A stretch of DNA of 64,000 bases from Polycyclovorans algicola TG408 (lineage in GTDB: Bacteria; Pseudomonadota; Gammaproteobacteria; Nevskiales; Nevskiaceae): contig NZ_JOMH01000001.1 in the NCBI RefSeq assembly GCF_000711245.1, positions 1,420,830-1,484,829 of the forward strand, written 5' to 3'. The position numbers and the translations under genes were made by a program. Each line of letters begins with the position of its first letter. The first letter of the stretch is position 1. This document shows positions 11,088 through 21,630 of the stretch, in pieces. The notes beneath the pieces were generated by a model that was not told where the DNA came from, ran no database searches, and saw nothing but the letters and a program-made list of their open reading frames with translations.

Positions 11088-11819
11088 TCAAATCCGCGTA
11101 TGCGCCGGATCAAACACCCGCCACAGGCCGCCGGAGAAAACTTCCAGCGGCTGGTACTGGCGCTTGTAATCCATCTTGCGGCTGCCCGGAACCCAATAGC
11201 CTAGGTACACGTGCGGCAAGTCGGCGCTACGGGCGTAGTCCAGCGCCTGCAGGACCGCAAAGCTGCCCAGGCCACGCGCCGCGTGATCGCTGCGGTAGCA
11301 GGTGTAGACCGCCGACAGCGAAGCGGGCAGGCGGTCGATGACCGAAAACGCCAAGAGCTCGTCGCCCAGCCAGAACTCCCAGATCTGCACCTCCAGCCAC
11401 GCGCAGTGCAGAAACATGTCGAACGCTTCGCGGTTGTCCGGCTCCATGCCGCCGTCCTCGTGGCGGTGACGCAGGTAATCGCGGTAGAGCGCGAAGTGTC
11501 GGTCCTGCAGCTTGGACTGAATGCGCAGGGTCAGGTCCTCATTGCGCTTGGCGCAGCGCCGCTGAGAGCGGTTTGGATTGAACGATGACACGGGAATGCG
11601 CGCCGGAATGCACAGCTGGCAGTGCTGGCAATACGGTCGGTAGACATGTCCGCCGCTACGGCGAAAGCCCTGCTCCAGCAGCCAGCTGTAGCGCGTGGCG
11701 CTCATTGAAATAGCCGGGTCGATGTAGGCGTTGCGCGCGCTGCGATCGGGCAGGTAGCCGCAGCGGTGCTCCGGACTCAGAAACAGGCTGAAGCGTTCGG
11801 GTGGCCGCATCGGGTTCAT
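11088..11819 (-). CDS. bpt: Aspartate/glutamate leucyltransferase (bacterial Ate/Bpt family)
   Basis: Transfers Leu from leucyl-tRNA to N-terminal Asp or Glu, creating a ClpS-readable N-degron. The 243-residue product has the family N-terminus with a Cys cluster (HVYRPYCQHCQLCIPARIPV), the basic segment FNPNRSQRRCAKRNEDL and the C-terminal GNAT-like half ending VYLGYWVPGSRKMDYKRQY. The short form lacking the eukaryotic extension is Bpt. Its ATG overlaps the aat stop by ATGA, so the two transferases are co-translated. With clpS and clpA 6 kb away, the window encodes the whole leucine-based N-degron system except ClpP. Confidence 0.92.
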   Translation of the reverse strand: MNPMRPPERFSLFLSPEHRCGYLPDRSARNAYIDPAISMSATRYSWLLEQGFRRSGGHVYRPYCQHCQLCIPARIPVSSFNPNRSQRRCAKRNEDLTLRIQSKLQDRHFALYRDYLRHRHEDGGMEPDNREAFDMFLHCAWLEVQIWEFWLGDELLAFSVIDRLPASLSAVYTCYRSDHAARGLGSFAVLQALDYARSADLPHVYLGYWVPGSRKMDYKRQYQPLEVFSGGLWRVFDPAHTRI

Positions 11820-12517
11820 GACCAGACCCCGGTGGAGGCACGTTCGGCAGCGGCCGGGCGCGCCACGGACAGGAACCGGTCACGTGACCATTCCACCGCG
11901 CCGAGCCGGGTCAGGTGCGCCGAGGCGACCTGGCAGTCGATCAGCGCGAAGTCGTGCGCGACCAGTCGCTCGCAGAGCGCGACCAGCGCAACTTTGGAGG
12001 CATCGGTCTGGCGGGAGAACATGGACTCACCATAAAACATGCGGCCAATCGCCACGCCGTAGAGGCCGCCGACCAGCGCGTCGCGATCCCAGACCTCGAC
12101 GCTGTGCGCGTGCCCGAGCCGGTGCAGCTCGCCATAGGCCACGCGCATTGCATCGCCCAGCCAGGTGCCGCGGTGGTGTGCCCGCGGCCCGGCGCACCCG
12201 GCGGTGACGGCGTCAAAACAGGTGTCCACCGTGACGCGAAAGTGGCCGCTGCGCACCCGTCGCCCCAACGACCGACTGATGTGCAGCTCGGTCGGCGGCA
12301 GCACCGCGCGCGGGTCGGGGCACCACCAAAGAATGGGCTCGTCGGCGTTGTACCAGGGGAATACACCGTAAGCGTAGGCGCGCAACAGTCGGGTCGGGTG
12401 CAGGTCACCGCCAATGGCGAGCAGCCCATTGGGCTCGCGCAGGGCCAGATGTGCGGGCGGAAACGGCTGCTCGGGGTTACGTGGGTCCAGCCAGTGCAGG
12501 CGGATGGGGTTATCCAT
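11816..12517 (-). CDS. aat: Leucyl/phenylalanyl-tRNA--protein transferase
   Basis: Adds Leu or Phe to N-terminal Arg or Lys, marking proteins for ClpS-ClpAP. I start it at ATG 12517 (MDNPIRLHWLDP), which gives 233 residues, the same size as E. coli Aat; a longer upstream extension only runs through the preceding gene. Visible family motifs are FPPAHLALREPNGLLAIGGD, YGVFPWYNADEPILWWCPDP, GLYGVAIGRMFYGESMFS and the final IDCQVASAHLTRLGA. It overlaps the upstream acyltransferase-like gene by 8 bp and bpt by 4 bp, forming a tight three-gene minus-strand unit. Confidence 0.94.
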   Translation of the reverse strand: MDNPIRLHWLDPRNPEQPFPPAHLALREPNGLLAIGGDLHPTRLLRAYAYGVFPWYNADEPILWWCPDPRAVLPPTELHISRSLGRRVRSGHFRVTVDTCFDAVTAGCAGPRAHHRGTWLGDAMRVAYGELHRLGHAHSVEVWDRDALVGGLYGVAIGRMFYGESMFSRQTDASKVALVALCERLVAHDFALIDCQVASAHLTRLGAVEWSRDRFLSVARPAAAERASTGVWS

Positions 12518-13700
12518 GGTCTGCGCCGTGGCTTGGTGTTTGCCGGTAGGCACTGTGTGCGGTGCGCAGCCAATCGGCGTGTGCGGTGACGGCCGCGCGC
12601 TCCTGCGCGAGGAAATGGTCCACGGCGGCCCGCAAACGCGGTTCGACCAGCCAGTGCGCCGACGTGGTGCGGACGGGGTCGAAGCCGCGCGTGCGCTTGT
12701 GATCGCCCTGGGTCCCGGCGTCAAAGCGGGCCAAACCGCGTTCGATGCACCAGTCGATGCCTTGGTAATAGCAGGTTTCAAAGTGCGCGCCGTCAATCTC
12801 ACGGCGCGCCCCCCAATGCCGGCCGTACAGCGTGTCGCGACCTTCGAAAAACAACGCGATCATCTCTCGCTGCTGGTCGGCAAACCCGCTGAGTACCCAC
12901 ATCGGGCTCGCGCCGTCGTGCAGGTAATGGTCGAAGAACGCGCGGTTGAGGTACGGCGGCTGGCCGCGCATGGCGTAGGTGGAGGCATAAAGGGCATAGA
13001 CCTCGTCCAGGTCTGCCGCGTCGAGCGCGTGCGCCGGCTCGCGGCGGTAAGTGATGCCGCACTCGACCAGCTTGCGACGCTCTCGGCGAATTTTCTTGCG
13101 CTTGTCCGCCGACAACTGCGCCAGAAACGCCTCGAAGTCGGCGTAGTCGCGGTTGAACCATTGGTACTGAATGTCGTGGCGCAAACTTGCGCCTGCCTGC
13201 TGCGCGGCTGTCGCGCCCGGCTCGTCGATAAACAAAAGATGGGTCGATGACTCCCCGGCATCGGCGGCCAGGGTGCTGAGGTGCGCCAGCAGCTGGGCCT
13301 CGGCGTCGGCATCGACCGCAGCCCAGCGGGGCCCGCTGCTGGGCGTGAAGGGAATGGCATTGACCCGGCGCGGGTAGTAAGACTGGCCCAACTGCTCCGC
13401 CGCACGTGCCCAGGCGAAATCAAAGACGAATTCGCCGTAAGAATGCGCCTTGATGTAGAGCGGGCACGCCGCCAGCAAGCGCCCGTCGTCGGTCTCCAGC
13501 AGCAGATGACAGGGCCTCCAACCGAGCTCGGGGGCGACGCTGCCGCTGGTTTCCAGGGCATTCAGAAATCGGTGTGAGATGAACGGGTAGGCGTCGCCGA
13601 ACAGGCCGTCCCACGTCGCTGCCGGGATGTCGGCCATGCGGTCGAGGTGGCGAAAACGGCCCGCCGTCCGGGCGGGCCTTGCAGGGTTGTCAGCGTTCAA
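12510..13700 (-). CDS. GNAT-fold acyltransferase of the COG3146 / DUF482 family
   Basis: Member of the family annotated as 'peptidogalycan biosynthesis/recognition' or FemAB-like GNAT proteins; reaction unknown. The 396-residue product carries typical stretches of the family: DAYPFISHRFLNALETSGSV, SYGEFVFDFAWA, ADKRKKIRRERRKL, ALFFEGRDTLYGRHWG and FETCYYQGIDWCIERGL, ending in FDPVRTTSAHWL. It precedes and overlaps aat, so it is probably transcribed with the two aminoacyl-tRNA protein transferases. Whether it is functionally linked to them is unknown. Confidence 0.82.
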   Translation of the reverse strand: MNADNPARPARTAGRFRHLDRMADIPAATWDGLFGDAYPFISHRFLNALETSGSVAPELGWRPCHLLLETDDGRLLAACPLYIKAHSYGEFVFDFAWARAAEQLGQSYYPRRVNAIPFTPSSGPRWAAVDADAEAQLLAHLSTLAADAGESSTHLLFIDEPGATAAQQAGASLRHDIQYQWFNRDYADFEAFLAQLSADKRKKIRRERRKLVECGITYRREPAHALDAADLDEVYALYASTYAMRGQPPYLNRAFFDHYLHDGASPMWVLSGFADQQREMIALFFEGRDTLYGRHWGARREIDGAHFETCYYQGIDWCIERGLARFDAGTQGDHKRTRGFDPVRTTSAHWLVEPRLRAAVDHFLAQERAAVTAHADWLRTAHSAYRQTPSHGADHG

Positions 13701-13733
13701 ATGGATAAGTGAGCGAAAGGTCCACAGCGAAAA

Positions 13734-14066
13734 TCAGTGAAACGTCGGCGCCACAGCCGGCACGTCGCGCAATGACCACTGGACGACGGCATCGTGTTCA
13801 AAGCCGGTGATCGACTCGGCATCCTTGGGGGGATGTGCCTCCGTGACCCGACCGTCGGCATCGAAAGCGACGAAAGCGCCGGAGGTTTGCACCTTTATTT
13901 CGCCGATCTCGCTGTCATCGAGCGTGATCTGCAGGTATCTCACCATGCGATCGGCCAGTTCGGGCAAGGGGCGGGTGCCGGCCGCAACCATCGCGGCTTG
14001 TTCGGCGGTGAATTCACGAATGCCGTCTTCTGGGGTGATGAGGAAGTGCTTCACTTCGGTGCTCAT
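13734..14066 (-). CDS. Conserved-looking hypothetical protein, 110 residues
   Basis: I do not recognise this family. ATG 14066 is preceded by AGGAG at good spacing, which rules out the longer start at 14105. The product is acidic and soluble (MSTEVKHFLITPEDGIREFT at the start, then RMVRYLQITLDDSEIGEIKV and a C-terminal FEHDAVVQWSLRDV), with no signal peptide or membrane segment. It stands alone between the acyltransferase gene and the divergent ftsK gene. Confidence 0.65.
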   Translation of the reverse strand: MSTEVKHFLITPEDGIREFTAEQAAMVAAGTRPLPELADRMVRYLQITLDDSEIGEIKVQTSGAFVAFDADGRVTEAHPPKDAESITGFEHDAVVQWSLRDVPAVAPTFH

Positions 14067-14223
14067 GGGAAGGCTCCTGTCAGCGTCCGTGATGGACGCA
14101 TTCAATATGCAGGGTTCCTGCCAAGTTTCAAGTTAAACGGCGCCGCCGGTGGGCTGGAGCCGACGGCTGGACTGATAAACTCAGGCCAAAGCGCTGCGAG
14201 CTTTATCGGTTGCAGCCGCAAAT

Positions 14224-16698
14224 TTGGCATTTAGAGGCTTGCGGACTTTGGCAGAACCCAAACAGTGGTGGCTGCAGCTGCGCGGGCAGGTCGCCCCCGC
14301 CGCTGAGCGGACATCCGACGGTCGGATCAACCCTTGGTTGATCAGGTTGCCGCGCGAGGCCGCGATGCTCGCCTGTGCGGGTGTGGCCATCGTATTGCTG
14401 ATGCTGCTGATCAGTTTTCACCCCGACGATCCGGGCTGGATGTCATCCGGCACGGGGGGTGAGGTGCGCAACCTCATCGGCCCGGCAGGCGCGTGGCTTG
14501 CTGACGTGCTGCTGTCGATGCTCGGGCTCACCGCCTACGGTCTGCCCTGGGCGCTGCTGTGGGCGGGCATGCGCATCTTGCGTGGCGGCCACGACGACAC
14601 CCCGGTCGCGGCGCAGATTCTGCCGTTGCCGGTGCGCTGGTTCAGCGGCGTGGTGATGGCCGCTGCGCTGTCTGCGCTTTTTGCCGTGCACGTCGGCGTT
14701 GCCGCCAGTGTGGCGCCGCAGGGCGCTGGCGGTATTGCCGGGCAGGCCTTGGCCGGTGCCCTGACGCGCGGCCTCGGCGGCGTGGGCGCCAGTCTGGTGT
14801 TGCTGGTGCTGGCGGTCGCCTCGGCACCCTTGGTCTTCGCGTTTTCGTGGCTGCGGGTGATGGACCGTATCGGCGGCGCGGTGCTGGGGCTGGGATCGCT
14901 GCTGCGCCGTGAGGCACTCTCGGAGGGCGCGCCGGAGCGTCCGGCCGAGCCCGCATTCGAGACTGCCGTCGCGCCTGCACGACCCGCCTCACCGTCACCG
15001 CGCAGCGCGGTTCGAAAGCTACCCCGTGTGGCGCCGAGTCTGTCTGGCGACCCAGCAGCAGGCGTGCCGCCGCCTGAGACCTTCGAGCTGACCGCGGAAC
15101 ATGACGGCCCCTCGCCTGCCAAGGCCGTGCCTGTCAGCGCCGCCAAGCCGGCCCCCAAGGCGGCGAAGGCGCACTTGATGGACGACGTGCCGCCCTACGA
15201 GGGTGATCCGCTCCCGCCCATCAGCCTGCTCGACCGTCCACGCCCGTCAGGCAAGCGCTACACCGAAGACGAGCTCGAGCAACTGTCGCGCGATGTCGAG
15301 CGCCACCTTGCGAGCTTTGGCGTCAAGGTTGAAGTGGTCGACGCCATGCCTGGCCCGGTCATCACCCGCTTCGAGATCCAGCCCGCGGCCGGCGTCAAGG
15401 GCTCGCAGATCACCAACCTGTCACGCGATCTGGCGCGCTCGCTGTCGGTGGCCAGCGTGCGCGTGCTCGAGGTGGTCGAAGGCAAGCCGGTGATCGGGTT
15501 GGAAATTCCCAACCAGCAGCGCGAGATGGTGTTTTTGCGCGAGATCATCGACTCGGGCAAGTTCCGCGACAGCCACGCCACGCTGGCCATCGCCATGGGC
15601 AAGGACATCAGTGGCGCGCCAGTGGTGTTCGATCTTGCCAAGATGCCGCACCTGCTGGTGGCCGGCACCACCGGTTCGGGCAAGTCGGTGGCCATCAACA
15701 CCATGATTCTGTCGCTGCTGTACCGCGCCACCCACGAGCAACTGCGCTTCATCTTCATCGACCCGAAGATGCTGGAATTGTCGATCTACGACGGCATTCC
15801 GCACCTGTTGACCCCGGTGGTCACCGACATGAAAGACGCCGCCAACGCCCTGCGCTGGTGCGTGGCCGAAATGGAGCGCCGCTACCGCCTGATGTCGGCG
15901 CTGGGTGTGCGCAACCTGGCCGGCATGAATCGCAAGCTGGAAGACGCGCTGGCCGCTGGCGAACCGATCATGGATCCGTTCTTCAAACCGACCGAGGGCG
16001 ATCTGTTCCACGAAGGCGCCGCCAAGGCCGACGCCGTGGAACCCATGCCGCACATCGTCATCATCATCGACGAGCTCGCCGACATGATGATGGTCGTCGG
16101 CAAGAAGGTCGAAGAGTTGATTGCCCGCATCGCCCAGAAGGCGCGTGCCGCCGGCATTCACCTGATCGTCGCCACGCAGCGGCCCAGCGTCGATGTGATT
16201 ACCGGCTTGATCAAGGCCAACATCCCGTCACGCATGGCCTTCCAGGTGGCATCGCGGATCGATTCGCGCACCATTCTTGATGAGCTGGGGGCCGATACCC
16301 TGCTGGGCAACGGTGACGGGCTGTTTCGGCCGATTGGCGCGTCGCGGCTGGATCGCGTGCACGGCGCCTTCGTTGACGACCATGAAGTGCACAAGATCGT
16401 TGGTTACCTCAAGCAGATTCCCAACAAGCCGCCACACATCGAAGACATCTGCGCCGAAGAGCCCAGCGGCCCTGCCGAGGGCGGTGTGGATGATGCCGAG
16501 TCCGACCCCATGTACGACCAGGCGGTGGCCGTGGTGCTGGAAACCCGCAAGGCCAGCGTGTCGTGGGTGCAACGCCGCCTGAAGATCGGCTACAACCGCG
16601 CGGCGCGCATCGTCGAGCAGATGGAAGCCACCGGGCTGGTCGGCCCCTCGGGCCCCGGCGGCAATCGCGAGATCCTTGCGCCCGGCGGACGCGATTGA
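14224..16698 (+). CDS. ftsK: DNA translocase FtsK
   Basis: Septum-bound hexameric DNA pump that clears the chromosome terminus and activates XerCD at dif. The 824-residue product has four N-terminal membrane helices (about 40-215), a short Pro/Ala linker (about 235-330), the RecA-type motor with Walker [13 protein letters not shown] (near 481) and Walker [15 protein letters not shown] (near 611), and a gamma winged helix (about 750-815, [20 protein letters not shown]) that reads KOPS. It is shorter than E. coli FtsK because the linker is short. The start is unsure: no ATG is available, TTG 14224 is the longest option, and TTG 14248 has AGAGG ten bases upstream. Confidence 0.94.
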   Translation: MAFRGLRTLAEPKQWWLQLRGQVAPAAERTSDGRINPWLIRLPREAAMLACAGVAIVLLMLLISFHPDDPGWMSSGTGGEVRNLIGPAGAWLADVLLSMLGLTAYGLPWALLWAGMRILRGGHDDTPVAAQILPLPVRWFSGVVMAAALSALFAVHVGVAASVAPQGAGGIAGQALAGALTRGLGGVGASLVLLVLAVASAPLVFAFSWLRVMDRIGGAVLGLGSLLRREALSEGAPERPAEPAFETAVAPARPASPSPRSAVRKLPRVAPSLSGDPAAGVPPPETFELTAEHDGPSPAKAVPVSAAKPAPKAAKAHLMDDVPPYEGDPLPPISLLDRPRPSGKRYTEDELEQLSRDVERHLASFGVKVEVVDAMPGPVITRFEIQPAAGVKGSQITNLSRDLARSLSVASVRVLEVVEGKPVIGLEIPNQQREMVFLREIIDSGKFRDSHATLAIAMGKDISGAPVVFDLAKMPHLLVAGTTGSGKSVAINTMILSLLYRATHEQLRFIFIDPKMLELSIYDGIPHLLTPVVTDMKDAANALRWCVAEMERRYRLMSALGVRNLAGMNRKLEDALAAGEPIMDPFFKPTEGDLFHEGAAKADAVEPMPHIVIIIDELADMMMVVGKKVEELIARIAQKARAAGIHLIVATQRPSVDVITGLIKANIPSRMAFQVASRIDSRTILDELGADTLLGNGDGLFRPIGASRLDRVHGAFVDDHEVHKIVGYLKQIPNKPPHIEDICAEEPSGPAEGGVDDAESDPMYDQAVAVVLETRKASVSWVQRRLKIGYNRAARIVEQMEATGLVGPSGPGGNREILAPGGRD

Positions 16699-16771
16699 GC
16701 AGGGCATCAGGGCGCATTCAGCCCTTCGGCCACACGCTGCGCGCCGTGCCTCATTCACATCAGGAATCCCC

Positions 16772-17398
16772 GTGTTTCGACCTTTAGCGACGCTGTTCGG
16801 CCTTGTCTTCTCAGCCGGGGTGCTGGCCACGCCGGTGGAAGACCTTGATGCCCGTTGGCAGGGACTCAAAGGCTTTGAAGGCCAGTTCACCCAGACCCAG
16901 CGCGACTACGATGGCACGGTGTTGTCCGAGTCCACCGGTACGCTCGCCCTGTCGCGGCCCGGGCGTTTTCACTGGGCGTATGAAACGCCTTATGTACAGA
17001 CCATCGTGGCCGACGGCGAGATCGTCTGGGTGCACGATCCCGACCTGAAGCAGGTCACGCGCCGCCCCGCCGACGCCGCATTGGATGGCACGCCTGCCGC
17101 CCTGCTCGCAAGTGGCGAGTCGCTGGGCAAAGGCTTTGAAGTTCTCGCTTTGACAACGGGCGAGGGCGCGCCCACCGACGCCGACGGTTGGCGCCTGACG
17201 CCGCTGACCTCCGAAGGCGAGTTCGAGCGCATTGACGTGTGGATGCGCGGCAACGTGCCGGTGCTGCTGACCTTCAGTGACCCGCTGGGCGGGACCACCG
17301 ACGTGCGCTTTGACGACATCAAGGGCAACCCGCGTTTTGCCCGTGACCGCTTCGATTTCACCCCGCCGCGCGGCCACACGGTCATCGGCGACGATTGA
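16772..17398 (+). CDS. lolA: Outer-membrane lipoprotein carrier LolA
   Basis: Periplasmic chaperone that takes lipoproteins from LolCDE to LolB. GTG 16772 has AGGA six bases upstream and gives 208 residues, the family size, with a signal peptide MFRPLATLFGLVFSAGVLA. Family segments include FEGQFTQTQRDYDGTVL, GRFHWAYETPYVQTIVADG and IDVWMRGNVPVLLTFSDPLG. It follows ftsK by 73 bp and precedes rarA, the order found in Pseudomonas. The window also encodes several lipoproteins that would depend on it. Confidence 0.92.
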   Translation: MFRPLATLFGLVFSAGVLATPVEDLDARWQGLKGFEGQFTQTQRDYDGTVLSESTGTLALSRPGRFHWAYETPYVQTIVADGEIVWVHDPDLKQVTRRPADAALDGTPAALLASGESLGKGFEVLALTTGEGAPTDADGWRLTPLTSEGEFERIDVWMRGNVPVLLTFSDPLGGTTDVRFDDIKGNPRFARDRFDFTPPRGHTVIGDD

Positions 17399-17438
17399 GC
17401 GGCGCAAATCCGGCGGGCCCTCCAAACCGGGCGCCGCC

Positions 17439-17540
17439 GGGTTTCGCAGGCTTCACCCAGCCTACCGCTACACACCGATCTGCACGTCAGTCCTTCAAAG
17501 GCCGTCGTAGGCTGGGTAGCAGCGCAGCGAAAACCCAGCA
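17439..17540. repeat. Inverted pair of REP-like elements
   Basis: One copy (17439-17465) reads GGGTTTCGCAGGCTTCACCC then AGCCTAC; the second (17506-17540) is its inverted relative, beginning CGTAGGCTGGGTAGC and ending CGAAAACCCAGCA. Each contains its own stem, and the pair forms a BIME-like unit in the lolA-rarA gap. A third copy lies after serS. Confidence 0.75.
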
Positions 17541-17618
17541 GCCAACCGGCCGCCCGCGTCACTCCCACCTCTCCGACGTGAGCCCGGCCGACGACGCTTT
17601 GTCAGCCATACTTTGTCC

Positions 17619-18920
17619 ATGGTCGATCTCGCCCAACTCAAGCCCCCGCTACAACCGCTGGCTGAGCGCATGCGGCCGCGTCATCTCGACGAGGTCATTG
17701 GCCAGACGCATCTGCTGGCGGCCGACGCGCCGCTGCGAGCGGTGCTGGACGCCGGGCATCTGCCGTCGCTGGTGTTCTGGGGGCCGCCGGGCGTCGGCAA
17801 GACCACCTTGGCGCGGCTGCTGGCGCAGGGCACCGATGCGGTGTTCGAAACCCTGTCGGCGGTGCTCGCCGGGGTCAAGGACATTCGCGCCGCCGTCGAG
17901 CGCGCGCTGGCGGCCCAGCCGCGGCGCACCCTGTTGTTCGTCGACGAAATTCACCGCTTCAACAAGTCGCAGCAGGACGCGCTGCTGCCGCATGTGGAGT
18001 CCGGCACGCTGATTCTGGTGGGTGCCACCACCGAGAATCCGTCGTTTGAACTCAACAGCGCGCTGCTGTCGCGGCTGCGCGTCATGGTGCTGAATCCGCT
18101 GACGGCCGAAGATTTGCGCCCACTGCTGGATCGGGCACTCACCGATGCCGAACGGGGTCTCGGCAAGCCGGCCGATTTCGTCGCGGCCGAGATTCTGGAT
18201 CACATCGCCCGTGCGGCCGATGGCGATGCGCGGCGCGCCCTGATCCTGCTCGAAACCGTGGTGGCGGGCGTCGCCGCAGGCGTGACCCTGGACGACGACG
18301 GGCTGACACGCCTGCTGGGCCGTGGCCTGCGCCGTTTCGACAAGGGCGGCGAGCAGTTCTACGACCAGATTTCGGCGCTGCACAAGGCTGTGCGCGGGTC
18401 TGACCCCGATGCCGCGTTGTACTGGCTGCTGCGCATGCTCGACGGCGGCTGCGACCCGGCCTATCTGCTGCGCCGCGTCACCCGCATGGCCAGCGAAGAC
18501 ATTGGTCTGGCCGACCCGCGCGCGCTGCCGCTGTGCCTCAGCGCCTGGGACACCTTCGACCGGCTGGGCTCGCCCGAAGGCGAGCTGGCCATTGCCGAGG
18601 CGGTGTTGTACCTGGCCGTGGCACCGAAAAGTAACGCCGCTTATGTGGCCTTCAAGGCCGCGCGCGGATTGATTGAAAAAGACGGCTCGCGTGAAGTGCC
18701 CATGCACCTGCGCAACGCGCCCACCGGCCTCATGAAGAACCTCGGCTACGGCAAGAACTACCAGTACGACCCCGACCACGACGGCGGCGTTGCGCTGGCG
18801 CAGACCTACTGGCCAGAAGGCATGACGCCGCAAGCTTTCTACGCCCCGGTTGATCGTGGGTTGGAGATCAAAATCGGTGAAAAACTGGCGCGGCTGCGTG
18901 CCGAGCGAGGACGAACATGA
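17619..18920 (+). CDS. rarA: Replication-associated recombination protein A (RarA/MgsA)
   Basis: AAA+ ATPase related to clamp loaders and eukaryotic WRNIP1 that acts at stalled replication forks. The 433-residue product has RPRHLDEVIGQTHLL, Walker A GPPGVGKTT (55-63), Walker B LLFVDEIHRFNKSQQDALLP, sensor 1 GATTENPSFELNSALLSR and the tetramerisation domain (KSNAAYVAFKAARGLIE, VPMHLRNAPTGLMKNLGYGK). ATG 17619 is preferred to TTG 17613. Its end overlaps crcB by ATGA. Confidence 0.94.
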   Translation: MVDLAQLKPPLQPLAERMRPRHLDEVIGQTHLLAADAPLRAVLDAGHLPSLVFWGPPGVGKTTLARLLAQGTDAVFETLSAVLAGVKDIRAAVERALAAQPRRTLLFVDEIHRFNKSQQDALLPHVESGTLILVGATTENPSFELNSALLSRLRVMVLNPLTAEDLRPLLDRALTDAERGLGKPADFVAAEILDHIARAADGDARRALILLETVVAGVAAGVTLDDDGLTRLLGRGLRRFDKGGEQFYDQISALHKAVRGSDPDAALYWLLRMLDGGCDPAYLLRRVTRMASEDIGLADPRALPLCLSAWDTFDRLGSPEGELAIAEAVLYLAVAPKSNAAYVAFKAARGLIEKDGSREVPMHLRNAPTGLMKNLGYGKNYQYDPDHDGGVALAQTYWPEGMTPQAFYAPVDRGLEIKIGEKLARLRAERGRT

Positions 18921-19282
18921 CGGTCTGGCTGGCAGTGGCGGCAGGCGGCGCCTTGGGTTCGGTGGCGCGTTACGCGGTGAAGCTGGGCTTTGGCGCCGCC
19001 ACGGGCTTTCCGTGGTGGACCTTGCTGGTGAACGCCCTGGGCGGCTTGGTCATCGGCCTGCTGGCCCTTGCCGCGCGTGATTGGCCCGAAGCGCTGCGCG
19101 CCGGCGTGATCGTCGGCCTGCTCGGCGGTTTCACCACCTTTTCGGCCTTCTCGCTGGAAACCGTGCAATTGCTGCGGGATCAGCCCGTCATCGCCGTGGT
19201 CAACGTGTTGCTCAATGTGGGCGTCGCACTCGCGGCCTGTGCCCTCGGCCTGTGGCTGGCGGGATTGAAGGCATCCGTATAA
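18917..19282 (+). CDS. crcB: Fluoride channel CrcB (Fluc)
   Basis: Small dual-topology membrane protein that exports fluoride. The 121-residue product has four membrane segments and the family signatures GGALGSVARYAVKL, WWTLLVNALGGLVIGLLAL and GLLGGFTTFSAFSLETVQLL, which includes the Phe-box and the central Na-site loop. It overlaps rarA by 4 bp. No fluoride riboswitch was seen, as expected for an internal operon gene. Confidence 0.94.
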   Translation: MTVWLAVAAGGALGSVARYAVKLGFGAATGFPWWTLLVNALGGLVIGLLALAARDWPEALRAGVIVGLLGGFTTFSAFSLETVQLLRDQPVIAVVNVLLNVGVALAACALGLWLAGLKASV

Positions 19283-19311
19283 TTCGCCGCCTCGATCGTC
19301 TGGAAGCCTGA

Positions 19312-20550
<1,239 letters not shown>

Positions 20551-20571
20551 CCGGCCGGGTCGAAGCGCGTT

Positions 20572-20602
20572 GCTGGGTTTCGCGGGCTCTACCCAGCCTA
20601 CG
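20572..20602. repeat. REP-like element after serS
   Basis: Contains GCTGGGT and ACCCAGC as stem arms around TTCGCGGGCTCT and ends in CTACG. It matches the two copies in the lolA-rarA gap and lies between the convergent serS and PilZ genes, where it could act as a transcript-end structure. Confidence 0.72.
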
Positions 20603-20634
20603 GATGTTGCGGCCCCGCCGACGACGTTGCCAAG

Positions 20635-21327
20635 CTACGACGTCGAGATGCCCGGGCGGCGGCGCAACCATTGGCGTTCAAGCTCGACCACCCATTGTCT
20701 TAATGGCTGAAGACGGGTCGCGGGGTGTAAAAAGCGTGCGCCCAGATGCGTGCCTTCGGCATTCTGGCTGAGGTGGCGAACCTCCAGCGGCAGGCTGACC
20801 GTGCCCTCGGCGACGCGCCATTCACAGTTGAGCGCCCGGTTGTTGTCGGGCGTCCAGTTGCGCGGTGGCTGCAGGCCGACGCCGGTAAGGCTGATGTCAC
20901 GCACGTTGGCAGGCACCGCTTCGGCGTCGTCCTGCCGCAAGTGAACGTGGGCCATGGCGTGATCGGTCGGCACGTCGGCGCGAAATGCCTGGCGGCGCTG
21001 TACGTGCTGAACCGCCATCGGCCACAGCACCTCCAGGCGCCACTCATCATGGCCGCGCACCAGTTGTCGCAGGCGGCTGGTGAGGGTGATGCGGGCGCCG
21101 TGCAGACGGCCTTCGGCGTGCACCTCGGTGTCGGGCGGCAACCACAGGGTCGGCTCCTGCGGCGGCAGCAGGGTGACAAAGGCATAGCCGTCGTCGCGTA
21201 TCAGGGTGGACGGAATCACCGCCGGCTGCCGGTCGAGGCCGGGCAGGGTCAGCACCATGCGGGCGCGTTGCCGTGCCAGTCCGCTGATCAGCAGCCGGGT
21301 GCTGTCCAGCGGGGCCTCGGCTTTCAT
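20635..21327 (-). CDS. PilZ-domain c-di-GMP receptor, YcgR-like flagellar brake
   Basis: Likely binds c-di-GMP and slows flagellar rotation. The 230-residue product has a YcgR-type N-terminal beta domain (about 1-105) and a PilZ domain (about 110-215) with the two binding motifs visible: RRQAFRADVP (RxxxR) and DISLTGVGL (D/NxSxxG). It is the third gene of the flgM-flgN-like unit, overlapping the second by 4 bp, so it is likely expressed with late flagellar genes from the sigma-28 promoter upstream of flgM. Confidence 0.85.
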   Translation of the reverse strand: MKAEAPLDSTRLLISGLARQRARMVLTLPGLDRQPAVIPSTLIRDDGYAFVTLLPPQEPTLWLPPDTEVHAEGRLHGARITLTSRLRQLVRGHDEWRLEVLWPMAVQHVQRRQAFRADVPTDHAMAHVHLRQDDAEAVPANVRDISLTGVGLQPPRNWTPDNNRALNCEWRVAEGTVSLPLEVRHLSQNAEGTHLGARFLHPATRLQPLRQWVVELERQWLRRRPGISTS

Positions 21328-21608
21328 CGCAACAGGCCGCGACGTCCGTAGCCGGCTGCGGGCGCGTCAGCCTGCATGGCGCGTTGCAGTTTTTGCGCCG
21401 TGCGCAGCCGCAGCCGGGCAAGCTCGGCGAGCTCAAGCAACTGTCGGCGGGCCTGCTGAAGCTGTTCGGCGGTGATGGACGCCGGGCGACGGCGTAACTG
21501 CTCGACCTGCGCGCGCAAGGCGTGGCTGGCGGCGTCTATCCGTTCTGGGGACGTGCTCAGCCCGCTGCGCAACTGTGCGAGCGTTTGGTCCAGCGCGAGT
21601 GCAGACAT
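21324..21608 (-). CDS. Small FlgN-like flagellar protein
   Basis: Position directly after flgM and the helical, Leu/Arg/Gln-rich sequence (LRAQVEQLRRRPASITAEQL, LAELARLRLRTAQKLQRAM) suggest FlgN, the chaperone for hook-filament junction proteins. At 94 residues from ATG 21608 it is much shorter than typical FlgN (about 140-150), so the identification rests mostly on context. The longer start at 21662 would overlap flgM and is not favoured. Confidence 0.55.
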   Translation of the reverse strand: MSALALDQTLAQLRSGLSTSPERIDAASHALRAQVEQLRRRPASITAEQLQQARRQLLELAELARLRLRTAQKLQRAMQADAPAAGYGRRGLLR

Positions 21609-21630
21609 GGGGCATTCCCGAAAGGGCGGT

